Origin: Thalassotalea agarivorans
GTDB taxonomy: Bacteria > Pseudomonadota > Gammaproteobacteria > Enterobacterales > Alteromonadaceae
Assembly: GCF_030295955.1 (NCBI RefSeq)
Contig: NZ_AP027363.1
Span: 248,001 to 312,000, forward strand
Direction of reading: 5' to 3'
DNA length: 64,000 nucleotides
In this document: piece after piece, positions 45,203 through 54,214 of the stretch
Layout: the number at the start of each line of letters is the position of its first letter
How positions within the stretch are numbered: the stretch's first letter is position 1
Notes under the pieces: generated by a model
Databases searched by the model: none
The model's input: the letters and a program-made list of their open reading frames with translations, nothing else
What the model was told of the DNA's origin: nothing
Translations under genes and position numbers: made by a program

Positions 45203-45688
45203 ATGGCTAATCGTTTAAATAAAGCCGTTCAATTTGTCTACAAAATGCCCAAGGCATGGCATTCGTTTTTGCTGACTAAACTGTTTAACACGCAGGTAAA
45301 GTATGCAGGAACATCGAAAATCAAACTGTTGAAAGTGAGTGAAGAGGAAGCAATCCTTACCATTCCTAACAAAAAGCCAATTCAAAATCATATTGGTGGG
45401 GTTCATGCTTGTGCTGCGGCATTACTTGCTGAATCAACAACGGGCATTGTCGTTGGCGTGAACTTGCCAGACGATAAAATCCCGCTGATCAAATCGATGA
45501 CGATAAAGTACAAAAAGCGCATGCAAGGTGGCTTAATCGCAAAAGCGACACTATCTCCGGCATATATTGCGCGTATGAAGAATGAGGAAAAAGGTGATTT
45601 CATCGTGCCAATCAACATTGTTGATGAAAGCGGTGAAGAACCTATTGAAGCGCTAATGGAATGGGCGTGGATATCAAAGAAAAAGTAG
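45203..45688 (+). CDS. Hotdog-fold thioesterase-like protein (DUF4442 type)
   Basis: A 161-residue protein with a single hotdog domain. The pattern NHIGGVHACAAALLAESTTG near residue 60 resembles the catalytic helix of PaaI/YiiD-like thioesterases, and KSMTIKYKKRMQGGLIAKA is the following strand pair. It probably hydrolyses an acyl-CoA thioester; the substrate is unknown. It stands alone, 82 bp after orn, and ends at a clear terminator. Confidence 0.8.
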   Translation: MANRLNKAVQFVYKMPKAWHSFLLTKLFNTQVKYAGTSKIKLLKVSEEEAILTIPNKKPIQNHIGGVHACAAALLAESTTGIVVGVNLPDDKIPLIKSMTIKYKKRMQGGLIAKATLSPAYIARMKNEEKGDFIVPINIVDESGEEPIEALMEWAWISKKK

Positions 45689-45700
45689 TATTTAAAAACG

Positions 45701-45730
45701 AAAAAGCGAGCTTAGTAGCTCGTTTTTTTT
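45701..45730 (+). terminator. Terminator after the hotdog thioesterase gene
   Basis: CGAGC (45707-45711), a 6-base loop and GCTCG (45718-45722) are followed by eight T residues and preceded by an A-run. It lies about 20 bp after the stop codon. Confidence 0.8.
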
Positions 45731-45821
45731 GTTGAATTTATACATGTAGTAAGTAACAAATTGGTTAGGAACACTGTACATTGTTTTAGTCAGTGCTGTG
45801 ATTGGTGTAACTTTGTTTGAT

Positions 45822-47090
45822 TTAAACTACGTTATCATGTCTGCCTGTCGGCAAGGTTAATCGAACTAAGGTGCCTGAGTTATCAGAAGAAATTGAAATT
45901 GATATATCAACTTTTTCGCATAAACGCTTAACTAAAGATAAACCTATTCCAAAACCTGCGCTTTGCTCTCCTTTTACGCCAGTCCGGTATACATCTTTGT
46001 ATATTTCAGGTGCGATCCCTTCGCCGGAATCTCGAATATCTAAACGATTATCTTGATAGGCGATGTTAATAACCCCTTGCTGCGTATGTTGAAAAGCATT
46101 AGCGAGTAGATTACCAACGATCATAGCAAGTGCTTGTTTGTTAGATACTAGGCATACATCTCTTGATACGTCTAGATGCAATGCTATATCTTTGCCTTCC
46201 AATAACCCGTGGTGTTCAACAATACATGCTTCGAGTAGTGGTAAAAGCGAAATAGTTTCCTGCTCAAAATCAGTTTCTCGTGCTAACGCGAGCAGAGCGC
46301 TAATAAAAGACTGCATTTGCTTTTGCGCATCGGCAATTCGGTTTATTAGCGTTATCTGATCCGGTTGCAAATCGGTGCCTTTAATCAGCGTTAAAGCGCC
46401 ATCACTGATGGCTATAGGGGTGCGAAGCTCGTGCGATACGTCCCGAGTGAATTGCTGTTCCCTTTGAATAAACTGATCTATTCGATGCATGGCAAGATCG
46501 AGTTTCTTTGCAAAAAGTCCAATTTCATCATGTGCAAACGAATCTGAAAATCCGCTCGGAATTGTCTGTGCATCCACTTCAGACAACACATCCATTAAAT
46601 TATCTATAGGCTTAACAATACGTTTTGCTAGTCTCCAAGACACAAACGCAACGACACATGCTGTTAACAGTAAAAAGATAAACTGGGTTTTAAACATGCC
46701 ACTTTTCATATCCCGAACAATGAGATACTCGCTAACTTCCGCCACTAAGTAACCACTATCTAGTGCTTTTAGGTGGTAGTGTTTATCGTTGTCGCCTGGA
46801 AATTCAATACGATTTGGTTCTTCGTTTAGTAAGCCTTGAATTGCCTTTGGCAACTCATTTTTAGAGGCATAAAAGCTGACAAAGGACAGATTTGGCTCAG
46901 GCATTTGCCCGTTTTCAATTTGTTGTTGAACATGTGACAATTCGCTTTTTAATAGTTTGTCGAACAACGAATCTTCTACTAGATACGAAAACAGCAAAGA
47001 CAAAGCTGATAGAACTAAAAAGATAATGGCCGAGCTAGCAATAAAATAAACAAAAATGCGAGACCGAATTTGATTTGAAAACATCTTCAC
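45822..47090 (-). CDS. Sensor histidine kinase
   Basis: A 422-residue inner-membrane kinase with two membrane segments (about residues 13-38 and 133-152) around a short periplasmic domain of about 95 residues, a HAMP domain, the H-box FTRDVSHELRTPIAIS, and an ATPase domain with DSGEGIAPEIYK and GFGIGLSLVKRL. It starts 2 bp after the stop of its partner regulator. The sensed signal is unknown; the same operon encodes an alpha/beta hydrolase and a DJ-1-type protein, so the stress or metabolite may be chemical. Confidence 0.92.
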   Translation of the reverse strand: MKMFSNQIRSRIFVYFIASSAIIFLVLSALSLLFSYLVEDSLFDKLLKSELSHVQQQIENGQMPEPNLSFVSFYASKNELPKAIQGLLNEEPNRIEFPGDNDKHYHLKALDSGYLVAEVSEYLIVRDMKSGMFKTQFIFLLLTACVVAFVSWRLAKRIVKPIDNLMDVLSEVDAQTIPSGFSDSFAHDEIGLFAKKLDLAMHRIDQFIQREQQFTRDVSHELRTPIAISDGALTLIKGTDLQPDQITLINRIADAQKQMQSFISALLALARETDFEQETISLLPLLEACIVEHHGLLEGKDIALHLDVSRDVCLVSNKQALAMIVGNLLANAFQHTQQGVINIAYQDNRLDIRDSGEGIAPEIYKDVYRTGVKGEQSAGFGIGLSLVKRLCEKVDISISISSDNSGTLVRLTLPTGRHDNVV

Positions 47091-47092
47091 CT

Positions 47093-47788
47093 CTATAGAT
47101 CTAAACTAAATCCAATGCCGTGCAAGGTTTTAATTAAAGGTTGTTGGAAAGGTTTATCTAACGCTTTTCTTAATTGATAAAGGTGAGAGCGCAGTGCGTC
47201 AGATGAGGTTTGGTCATCTCCCCAAATACGTTCGCACAATTCACTGCGAGTAACGGCTCTGGGGTGTGCTTCCATTAGAATATGTAAAATGCTAAATGGA
47301 ATAGGTTGCAGATGGATTTTATGTCCCGCTCTAATGACCTGTTTTGTGGAGATATCTAAACTGAGCCTTTGCTGCGCAGTGCCAAGTGATAGTACTTTCG
47401 GCTTATGCAAAGAGTGCCGCTGCGCGAGCGCAATGACCCTGACATATAGCTCTTCCAGTGCAAATGGTTTCGTTAGATAGTCGTCAGCACCCTGTGCAAA
47501 GCCTTTCAACTTATCGTCAAGTGTATCTCTAGCTGTAAGCATTATGATGGGTATATGTCGTTGCGATTTTTCGCGCAATTGCTGACAAACAGCTAGGCCA
47601 TCCATCTTTGGCATCGCAACATCCAACACAACGACATCATAGAAATTTTCGAGCGCAAGACTTGTAGCTTGAAGCCCATCGTAGGCAAAATCTAGTTGCA
47701 GATTTTTTTGCTCGAAGAAGGTTGCGATATTTTTGCTTATCGCAACATTATCTTCCACGATGAGCACTTTAAGCGCACTATTGGTCAT
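47093..47788 (-). CDS. OmpR-family response regulator
   Basis: A 231-residue regulator. The receiver domain begins ALKVLIVEDNVAISKNI, with the phospho-acceptor aspartate in VVVLDVAMPKMDG near residue 55 and the lysine in LTKPFALEEL. A C-terminal winged helix (about 130-230) ends LIKTLHGIGFSL. The ATG overlaps the upstream hydrolase stop by 4 bp, so the regulator and kinase are the third and fourth genes of the operon starting near 49835. Confidence 0.93.
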   Translation of the reverse strand: MTNSALKVLIVEDNVAISKNIATFFEQKNLQLDFAYDGLQATSLALENFYDVVVLDVAMPKMDGLAVCQQLREKSQRHIPIIMLTARDTLDDKLKGFAQGADDYLTKPFALEELYVRVIALAQRHSLHKPKVLSLGTAQQRLSLDISTKQVIRAGHKIHLQPIPFSILHILMEAHPRAVTRSELCERIWGDDQTSSDALRSHLYQLRKALDKPFQQPLIKTLHGIGFSLDL

Positions 47789-48711
47789 TTAAACCAACCT
47801 GATAATTGATTGTAGTACCCTGTTGGTAACACATGTCCGCCGTCAAATTGGATGTGTTTTTTGTCATCGATGGCAATCATTTCAAACAACTCTTGGTTTT
47901 CTGATTTAGACGCGTATTCGTCATCATTGGCTGTCACTAACCATAGCGTATCGACATTGATTGCTCTAGCGAAATTTTTGGGCGCTACAATGGCTGTTTT
48001 GTCGTCGAGGTAAGGCGGAACTATCGACAATACATGCTCAATTCGTTGGTCTGTGCTGGCTAATAAGAGCGAGACTTGCGCACCCATGCTATAGCCGGCC
48101 ACATGAGTTTGTTCTTTATCAAATTGCGATTGGTTGTCCATCCAATCGAGTAAAACGCGGTAATCTTTTACTGTATCTACAACCATCTGTTCATAGGGAT
48201 CTCGTTCACCCCAAAAGTGCATGTCATCCATAATATCGATAATACTATATGCTGCATCTTTTCGTTTACCGTGATTTCGGCTGTCGATAGCAATTACTAT
48301 ATAGCCGCTTTCGAGCGCTTGCTCAGTGATTTTGTGAGTTTGCTCTAGTGTTGGACGTTGTTTAAAGCTGTCCATCCACCAGCGATTTTCACTGCGTCCC
48401 ATCGCATGAATGCCAATTAATACAGGATACTTATCGTTGCTATCGGCATGAACATTTACAGGGTATTGAATGCGACCATTTACATTAGCACCGTCAAAAC
48501 TAGTGTAGGTAAAGCTATAGCTATTGGCCGATTGCTGCTGCATCTTCATATTTATCGCACTGGTTTGATATTGATATCTCTTTGCGATGATTTCAGGGTT
48601 TACTTGATAGTCTTTCAATCCCCAAATTGCATACCAAATCGCCCCGAGTACTGCTAAAACGCCAATAATAGATGTCATCATTTTTTTCCAATTTTGCTTT
48701 AGCCAGTTCAT
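47785..48711 (-). CDS. Membrane-anchored alpha/beta hydrolase
   Basis: A 308-residue protein with one N-terminal membrane segment (about residues 10-30) and an alpha/beta hydrolase domain, probably facing the periplasm. The nucleophile elbow is AGYSMGAQVS near residue 206, the aspartate lies in WLVTANDDEYAS, and the histidine in FDGGHVLPTG. It resembles dienelactone-hydrolase-like or acyl-peptidase-like esterases; the substrate is unknown. The gene is coupled at both ends by 4-bp overlaps. Confidence 0.82.
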   Translation of the reverse strand: MNWLKQNWKKMMTSIIGVLAVLGAIWYAIWGLKDYQVNPEIIAKRYQYQTSAINMKMQQQSANSYSFTYTSFDGANVNGRIQYPVNVHADSNDKYPVLIGIHAMGRSENRWWMDSFKQRPTLEQTHKITEQALESGYIVIAIDSRNHGKRKDAAYSIIDIMDDMHFWGERDPYEQMVVDTVKDYRVLLDWMDNQSQFDKEQTHVAGYSMGAQVSLLLASTDQRIEHVLSIVPPYLDDKTAIVAPKNFARAINVDTLWLVTANDDEYASKSENQELFEMIAIDDKKHIQFDGGHVLPTGYYNQLSGWFK

Positions 48712-49835
48712 GATTTTGTCGCCTCATCAAGCAGGATGTTAATCTGTTCGTTTTCAGGAAACTTAGTTTTTGAGTGCTTCAAAACGTTGATAGCTTGTTG
48801 TGGATTGTTTTGGTCTAAATAGGTTTGTGCAATTGCGGTATATAACATTGGATGGTCAATATCTTTTGACGTTAACTCCATTAGCATTAACGCAACGTTG
48901 CGCTCAGCTTCAGTATTGGCATATTTACTTTGGTAAACACCGAACATGGCCAGTAGCATAGGGCTGTAATCTTGCTTGCTGGTCTCAAAAGTTTGCTTTG
49001 CAGCCTGACTATCAACATAAAACTGCTCTACTAGTTTTATTGTATTGTCGTCTTTGAATTGGGGCAGATTGTCTGTGGCTAATCCCAACTTTTCAACAAC
49101 CGCAATAGCGCTATCTGCCGTTGAAAAAGGATTTTGTCCTGTCACTAAACGGCCATCAATGCTTACTTGATTTAGCATCAATCCATCTTTTATTAGTTGA
49201 GCGCCTTGTGCCTTTATTTGATCCTCTAATGAAAAAGGTAATTGCCATTTCTTGGTAAACGCTTGTTCCTCAAGGTTGGTAAAAGCTGATATTCGCTTGC
49301 CTGCAAGTAGATATTCTCCATTGCTAAGTTTTATATCCAAAAGCGCGGCAGGACCATGGCATACTGCAGCAACAATACCGTTTTGCTCATAGATTGATTT
49401 GATCAATTGTTTTAGCTTTTGGTCTTTAGCCAAGTCATACATTGGTCCTTTGCCTCCAACCACGTATATGGCGTCATACATGTTTGGATTGATGGTGCTC
49501 AATGATTTGGTTTGTTTTAGCAATGTGACTGCTTGCTGATCAGTAAGAAATTGTTTGTTGTAAGGTTTTTCAGTGTCAAAATTGTCTGTAATGAGTTCAC
49601 CGCCACTTGGCGAAGCAAATGTTACGTTAGTACCTGCAGACTTAAATACAAGGTATGACTTACTCATTTCATCAAATTCATAACCAGGCTTTATCAGCTC
49701 TCCTTGCTCATTTTTTTCGCCGTAACTACTCAGTACCATTAAAATATTTTTGTTATCTGCTTGCGCTGAATTGCCCAAACTACAGATTAACGTAAACAAA
49801 GTTATTGCTAAGTTTTTTTGAAATTTTGTTTTCAT
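48708..49835 (-). CDS. Secreted DJ-1/PfpI (class I glutamine amidotransferase-like) protein with C-terminal TPR region
   Basis: A 375-residue protein. A signal peptide (about residues 1-26, ending QAD) is followed by a DJ-1/PfpI domain of the Hsp31-like type (about 30-245), with the nucleophile cysteine in AAVCHGPAALL and VVGGKGPMYDLA. After it lies a helical region ending in a TPR-like repeat (MLYTAIAQTYLDQNNPQQAI). A longer in-frame start exists 117 bases upstream, but the ATG at 49835 follows GGAG and begins the signal peptide. Members of the family detoxify glyoxals or act as chaperones. It is the first gene of the operon with a hydrolase and a two-component system. Confidence 0.85.
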   Translation of the reverse strand: MKTKFQKNLAITLFTLICSLGNSAQADNKNILMVLSSYGEKNEQGELIKPGYEFDEMSKSYLVFKSAGTNVTFASPSGGELITDNFDTEKPYNKQFLTDQQAVTLLKQTKSLSTINPNMYDAIYVVGGKGPMYDLAKDQKLKQLIKSIYEQNGIVAAVCHGPAALLDIKLSNGEYLLAGKRISAFTNLEEQAFTKKWQLPFSLEDQIKAQGAQLIKDGLMLNQVSIDGRLVTGQNPFSTADSAIAVVEKLGLATDNLPQFKDDNTIKLVEQFYVDSQAAKQTFETSKQDYSPMLLAMFGVYQSKYANTEAERNVALMLMELTSKDIDHPMLYTAIAQTYLDQNNPQQAINVLKHSKTKFPENEQINILLDEATKS

Positions 49836-50001
49836 TTGTGTGCTCCATTGTTTTGTTAGGAGGACAATGTAGCAATGTGGATGTGAAGAGAGTGTGAAGA
49901 TGGGGCTAGCTAAATTTGGCTGGTCCTTGTTTAGTTGCTCACTGGGTTTCACATATAACCACCTAATCCTACGGATAATTTTGCTTGCCTTTCGTTATTA
50001 C

Positions 50002-50017
50002 CTGTATATACTGACAA
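50002..50017 (+). promoter_or_regulatory. LexA box 1 upstream of lexA
   Basis: CTGT-N8-ACAA: one mismatch to the CTGT-N8-ACAG SOS box. Paired with the perfect box 18 bp downstream. Confidence 0.7.
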
Positions 50018-50019
50018 TA

Positions 50020-50035
50020 CTGTACGTAAAAACAG
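50020..50035 (+). promoter_or_regulatory. LexA box 2 upstream of lexA
   Basis: CTGTACGTAAAAACAG is a perfect CTGT-N8-ACAG SOS box, 10 bp before the lexA ATG. Two boxes before lexA is the arrangement also found in Escherichia coli. Confidence 0.88.
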
Positions 50036-50044
50036 GTTGGGTAA

Positions 50045-50659
50045 ATGAAGCCGTTAACGCCACGTCAATCACAAATCTTTGATTTAATTAAAGAGAAAAT
50101 ATCCGAAACAGGTATGCCACCCACACGCGCGGAAATCGCCGACTTTTTTGGCTTTAAATCAGCTAATGCCGCAGAAGAGCATTTAAAAGCGCTGGCTAAG
50201 AAAGGCTACATTGAAATGTTGCCTGGCACGTCGCGTGGAATAAAGTTGGCCGACGAGTTCTTAGAAGAAGAGGGGCTTCCGTTAATAGGTCGTGTAGCTG
50301 CGGGCGAACCGATATTGGCGCAGGAGCATGTTGAAGACAGGTATCAAATCGATGGGGCTTTATTTCATCCACCGGCAGATTACTTACTGCGTGTAAATGG
50401 CGAAAGCATGAAAGATATCGGCATTTTAGATGGCGACTTATTAGCAGTACATCAAACCACTGACGTACACAATGGGCAAGTTATTGTTGCGCGTGTTGAA
50501 GAAGACGTCACCGTAAAACGCTTTAAAAAAGAAGGCAATGTCGTGTATTTGCATGCTGAAAACGAAGATTTCGCGCCAATTAAAGTTGATTTAGCGCATC
50601 AGCCTTTCTTTGTAGAAGGTATTGCTGTAGGTGTTATTAGAAACGCTGATTGGATGTAA
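50045..50659 (+). CDS. lexA: LexA repressor
   Basis: A 204-residue SOS repressor/autoprotease. The N-terminal winged helix ([20 protein letters not shown] through TSRGIKL) binds SOS boxes; self-cleavage would occur at the AG bond in [10 protein letters not shown] near residue 90, and the catalytic serine (GESMKD) and lysine ([17 protein letters not shown]) are present. Two SOS boxes upstream show autoregulation. A terminator follows 30 bp after the stop. Confidence 0.98.
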   Translation: MKPLTPRQSQIFDLIKEKISETGMPPTRAEIADFFGFKSANAAEEHLKALAKKGYIEMLPGTSRGIKLADEFLEEEGLPLIGRVAAGEPILAQEHVEDRYQIDGALFHPPADYLLRVNGESMKDIGILDGDLLAVHQTTDVHNGQVIVARVEEDVTVKRFKKEGNVVYLHAENEDFAPIKVDLAHQPFFVEGIAVGVIRNADWM

Positions 50660-50688
50660 TAACTGCTCTTAGTATGTTGTTTATATAG

Positions 50689-50713
50689 AAAAGACCCTTA
50701 AGGGTCTTTTTTT
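50689..50713 (+). terminator. Terminator after lexA
   Basis: AAAAGACCCTTAAGGGTCTTTT is a symmetrical hairpin followed by further T residues, 29 bp after the lexA stop. Confidence 0.9.
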
Positions 50714-51063
50714 GTACAAAAAATAACCTCTTTATTCTGCTCCCTTTCAACTTTTTTCACTTTTTTTGATAAATTGATTATTTATTGAACTAAGCGCTAT
50801 CCTTTATTACTTCTAGTTATAGAGTTATTACTCCATTGTTATTAAAGCAAAATTTGCAATTGCTTGCGATAAAAGGACTAGATCTTGTTTATTTTTTAAG
50901 TAATTCTAGTATGGAATTTAACCGCATTGTTAAATCAGAATAAATAATTAAAAAAAACCAGATCCTGGTACTCATACAACAAGAAATGGGCGAAAAATAT
51001 CGAGAAATACGTTTTCTCATAGGGGATTTTTCGCACTGCTAACCGGGCAGGAGGATAACTCGC
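50714..51063 (+). other. AT-rich leader and promoter region of the cytochrome oxidase operon
   Basis: This 350-bp stretch has no gene. It is very AT-rich at first. It then holds a 13-bp palindrome ACCAG-ATC-CTGGT (50957-50969), a long nested hairpin (50990-51034), and an AGGAGG ribosome binding site (51049-51054) before the GTG start of ctaC. I could not choose a -10/-35 pair with confidence. Confidence 0.6.
50990..51034 (+). promoter_or_regulatory. Nested hairpin in the ctaC leader
   Basis: GCGAAAAAT (50990-50998) pairs with ATTTTTCGC (51026-51034), and inside it GAGAAA (51002-51007) pairs with TTTCTC (51013-51018). It ends 15 bases before the ribosome binding site, so it may affect translation or stability of the oxidase mRNA. 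Confidence 0.6.
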
Positions 51064-52608
51064 GTGATTAGACGTAATCTAGCGTTGCTGTTAATTTCAG
51101 GTTTGTTCGCTAATAGTGCAATGGCACAGTCGAAATACAACCTGACTGAGGGGGTAACAGCAATCAGTAAGGAAGTATACGATCTCCATATGCTTATCAT
51201 GTACATTTGTGTCGTGATAGGTGTGATCGTATTTGGTGCGATGTTTTGGTCAATGTACTTTCATCGCAAATCCAAAGGTGTAAAAGCTGCAACATTCCAT
51301 GAAAGCACAAAAGTAGAAATACTTTGGACCGCAATTCCCATTATTATTTTGGTTGCTATGGCTATTCCTGCCACGCAAACGCTAATCAAAATGGAAGACA
51401 ATTCTGCTGCAGATATGACTGTGCAAGTAACAGGCTCGCAATGGAAATGGCACTACAAGTATTTTGAAGAAGATATTGAATTCTATTCTGTTTTATCTAC
51501 GCCTCGTGACGAGTTCGATGACCTAGACGGTGTCGCCTCCGATAAAGGTGAAAATTACCTATTAGAAGTAGATAAGCCTCTTGTTATTCCTACCGGCAAG
51601 AAAGTTCGATTTGTTATTACCTCTGACGATGTTATTCACTCTTGGTGGGTACCAGCGTTTGCGGTTAAACAAGATGCTAATCCAGGTTTTATTAACGAAG
51701 CTTGGACAAAAGTTGATGTACCAGGTGTATATCGCGGCCAATGTGCTGAGCTTTGCGGTAAAGACCATGGTTATATGCCAGTTGTCGTCGAAGTAAAATC
51801 ACAAGAAGACTATGACGCCTGGGTTGCTGAGCAAAAAGAATTGCAAGCTCAAGCGGCAGAAGCGGAAAAAGCCTCGCTTAATGCTCAAATGACCATGGAT
51901 GAAGCGATGGACTTAGGTGAAACTATTTACGTAGCGCATTGTGCAGCGTGTCACCAAGCTTCAGGTCAAGGTTTACCGCCGGCATTTCCTGCCCTTAAAG
52001 GTAGCCCAATTGCGTTAGGCGATGCGAATGCACATATCGATATTGTATATAACGGTAAAGCGGGCACTGGTATGCAAGGCTATGGTAAACAACTTAGCTT
52101 GAAAGAACTTGCAGCTGTTGTCACCTATGAGCGAAATGCTTGGGGTAACAATGTCGGTGATATTGTGCAAGCATCTGATGTACAAGCATTCACTACTGGC
52201 GGTGGTGGAGCGGATTCTGCCCAGGCGCCAGCGCAAGCCGAAGAAGCAGCGTCTGTTGAAGAAAAACCTGCTGAAGATTTAACAAAAGTCTACTCAAAAG
52301 ATGAGCTAATGACCCTTGGCGAACAAGTCTACATGCAAGCATGTGTTGCTTGTCATCAAGCTGGCGGTCAAGGTTTACCACCTACATTCCCGTCACTACT
52401 GAAAAGTCCAATTATTACCGGCGATGTAACAGCACACATTGATATGGTGCTTAACGGTAGTAAGAAAAATCCTGCAATGGCTGCGTTTGCTAATCAATTA
52501 ACAAAAACAGAAATTGCAGCTGTCGTTACTTACGAGCGAAATGCTTGGGGTAATGATACAGGTGACGTCGTTCAACCAGCAGATGTTGACGCTGTAAGTG
52601 CGAAATAG
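51064..52608 (+). CDS. ctaC: Cytochrome c oxidase subunit II with two fused cytochrome c domains
   Basis: A 514-residue periplasm-facing subunit of aa3-type oxidase. It has a signal peptide (about 1-21), two membrane segments (about 40-62 and 83-105) and a cupredoxin domain with the CuA site C227-x3-C231 in GQCAELCGKDHGYMP. Two tandem c-type heme domains follow, with C293-AAC-H297 and C427-VAC-H431, each with a later methionine (GTGMQGYG and NPAMAAFA). The two domains are clearly duplicated from each other (both hold VVTYERNAWGN). The GTG start has a strong AGGAGG site. Most subunit II proteins have one heme domain or none. Confidence 0.95.
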   Translation: MIRRNLALLLISGLFANSAMAQSKYNLTEGVTAISKEVYDLHMLIMYICVVIGVIVFGAMFWSMYFHRKSKGVKAATFHESTKVEILWTAIPIIILVAMAIPATQTLIKMEDNSAADMTVQVTGSQWKWHYKYFEEDIEFYSVLSTPRDEFDDLDGVASDKGENYLLEVDKPLVIPTGKKVRFVITSDDVIHSWWVPAFAVKQDANPGFINEAWTKVDVPGVYRGQCAELCGKDHGYMPVVVEVKSQEDYDAWVAEQKELQAQAAEAEKASLNAQMTMDEAMDLGETIYVAHCAACHQASGQGLPPAFPALKGSPIALGDANAHIDIVYNGKAGTGMQGYGKQLSLKELAAVVTYERNAWGNNVGDIVQASDVQAFTTGGGGADSAQAPAQAEEAASVEEKPAEDLTKVYSKDELMTLGEQVYMQACVACHQAGGQGLPPTFPSLLKSPIITGDVTAHIDMVLNGSKKNPAMAAFANQLTKTEIAAVVTYERNAWGNDTGDVVQPADVDAVSAK

Positions 52609-52619
52609 GGGAGATAATA

Positions 52620-54206
52620 ATGACTACAGATGTAATTGATTCGCACCATGACGATCATCATGATCACAAACCAACAGGATTAAAGCGCTGGTTACTTACA
52701 ACTAACCATAAAGATATCGGCAGCTTGTACTTGTGGTTTGCATTCATCATGTTTTTGGTTGGTGGTGCTATGGCCATGGTGATTCGCGCTGAATTGTTCC
52801 AGCCGGGTCTACAAATTGTTGAGCCAGATTTCTTTAACCAAATGACCACCGTGCATGGTTTAATAATGGTCTTTGGTGCCATTATGCCGGCCTTTACCGG
52901 GCTTGCGAACTGGATGCTTCCTATGATGGTAGGTGCACCAGATATGGCATTGCCACGACTTAACAACTGGAGCTTTTGGATTCTTCCATTTGCCTTCTCT
53001 ATTTTGTTAGCGTCGTTCTTTATAGGTTCAGGTGCACCAAACTTTGGCTGGACCTTCTACGCGCCGTTATCAACAACATATTCAAACGGTAGTACCGCCT
53101 TCTTTGTATTTGCGGTTCATATTATGGGTATTTCATCCATTATGGGTGCGATTAATATTGTCGTAACCATTATGAATATGCGTGCGCCAGGTATGACCTA
53201 CATGAAGATGCCGCTTTTTGTTTGGACCTTCTTTATAACCGCTTACCTGCTTATAGCCGTCATGCCGGTGCTGGCAGGGACGGTGACTATGGTGCTAACT
53301 GATACCTATTTTGGTACTAGTTTCTTTGACGCAGCCGGTGGTGGTGACCCAGTATTGTTCCAGCATATTTTCTGGTTTTTTGGGCATCCTGAAGTGTACA
53401 TCATGATCTTGCCAGCATTTGGTATTGTATCGATGACCATTCCAGCGTTCTCTCGTAAGAAATTGTTTGGATATTCATCAATGGTATATGCAACAGCGTC
53501 AATCGCGTTCTTGTCATTTATCGTTTGGGCGCATCACATGTTTACCACAGGTATGCCGCTCTTTGGTGAACTCTTCTTCATGTATTGCACCATGTTAATC
53601 GCCGTGCCAACAGGCGTTAAAGTGTTTAACTGGGTGGCAACTATGTGGAAAGGGGCGATTAGCTTTGAAACACCAATGTTGTTCTCAATAGCATTTGTTA
53701 TTTTGTTTACGCTTGGTGGCTTTTCAGGCCTGATGCTGGCAATCGTACCTGCTGATTTCCAATACCATGACACTTACTTTGTTGTTGCTCATTTCCATTA
53801 TGTATTGGTTACAGGTGCACTGTTCTCAATCTATGCTGGCGCCTATTACTGGTTGCCGAAGTGGACAGGGTACATGTACGACGACAAGCTCAGTAAATGG
53901 CATTTTTGGTGTTCATTGATATCGGTAAATCTACTGTTCTTCCCAATGCATTTCTTAGGCTTAGCGGGTATGCCACGTCGTATTCCAGATTACGCGTTGC
54001 AGTTTGCTGACTTTAACATGTGGGTCAGTATCGGTGGCTTTGCCTTTGGTTTATCACAGCTAATTTTCTTAGCGGTCGTGATCAAGTGTATTCGCGGTGG
54101 CGAAAAAGCGCCGGCGAAACCTTGGGATGGTGCTGAAGGGTTAGAATGGACTGTGCCAAGTCCAGCGCCTTACCACACCTTTGAAACACCACCTAAAATC
54201 GATTAG
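52620..54206 (+). CDS. ctaD: Cytochrome c oxidase subunit I
   Basis: A 528-residue catalytic subunit with 12 membrane segments that holds heme a, heme a3 and CuB and pumps protons. Visible ligands are the low-spin heme histidine in TTVHGLIMVFG, the CuB/tyrosine site in WFFGHPEVYIMILP, the HH pair in WAHHMFTTGMP, and the two heme histidines in VVAHFHYVLVTG. The histidine-rich N-terminus (SHHDDHHDHKP) is common in this group. It lies 11 bp after ctaC. Confidence 0.98.
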   Translation: MTTDVIDSHHDDHHDHKPTGLKRWLLTTNHKDIGSLYLWFAFIMFLVGGAMAMVIRAELFQPGLQIVEPDFFNQMTTVHGLIMVFGAIMPAFTGLANWMLPMMVGAPDMALPRLNNWSFWILPFAFSILLASFFIGSGAPNFGWTFYAPLSTTYSNGSTAFFVFAVHIMGISSIMGAINIVVTIMNMRAPGMTYMKMPLFVWTFFITAYLLIAVMPVLAGTVTMVLTDTYFGTSFFDAAGGGDPVLFQHIFWFFGHPEVYIMILPAFGIVSMTIPAFSRKKLFGYSSMVYATASIAFLSFIVWAHHMFTTGMPLFGELFFMYCTMLIAVPTGVKVFNWVATMWKGAISFETPMLFSIAFVILFTLGGFSGLMLAIVPADFQYHDTYFVVAHFHYVLVTGALFSIYAGAYYWLPKWTGYMYDDKLSKWHFWCSLISVNLLFFPMHFLGLAGMPRRIPDYALQFADFNMWVSIGGFAFGLSQLIFLAVVIKCIRGGEKAPAKPWDGAEGLEWTVPSPAPYHTFETPPKID

Positions 54207-54214
54207 GAGGCGAT

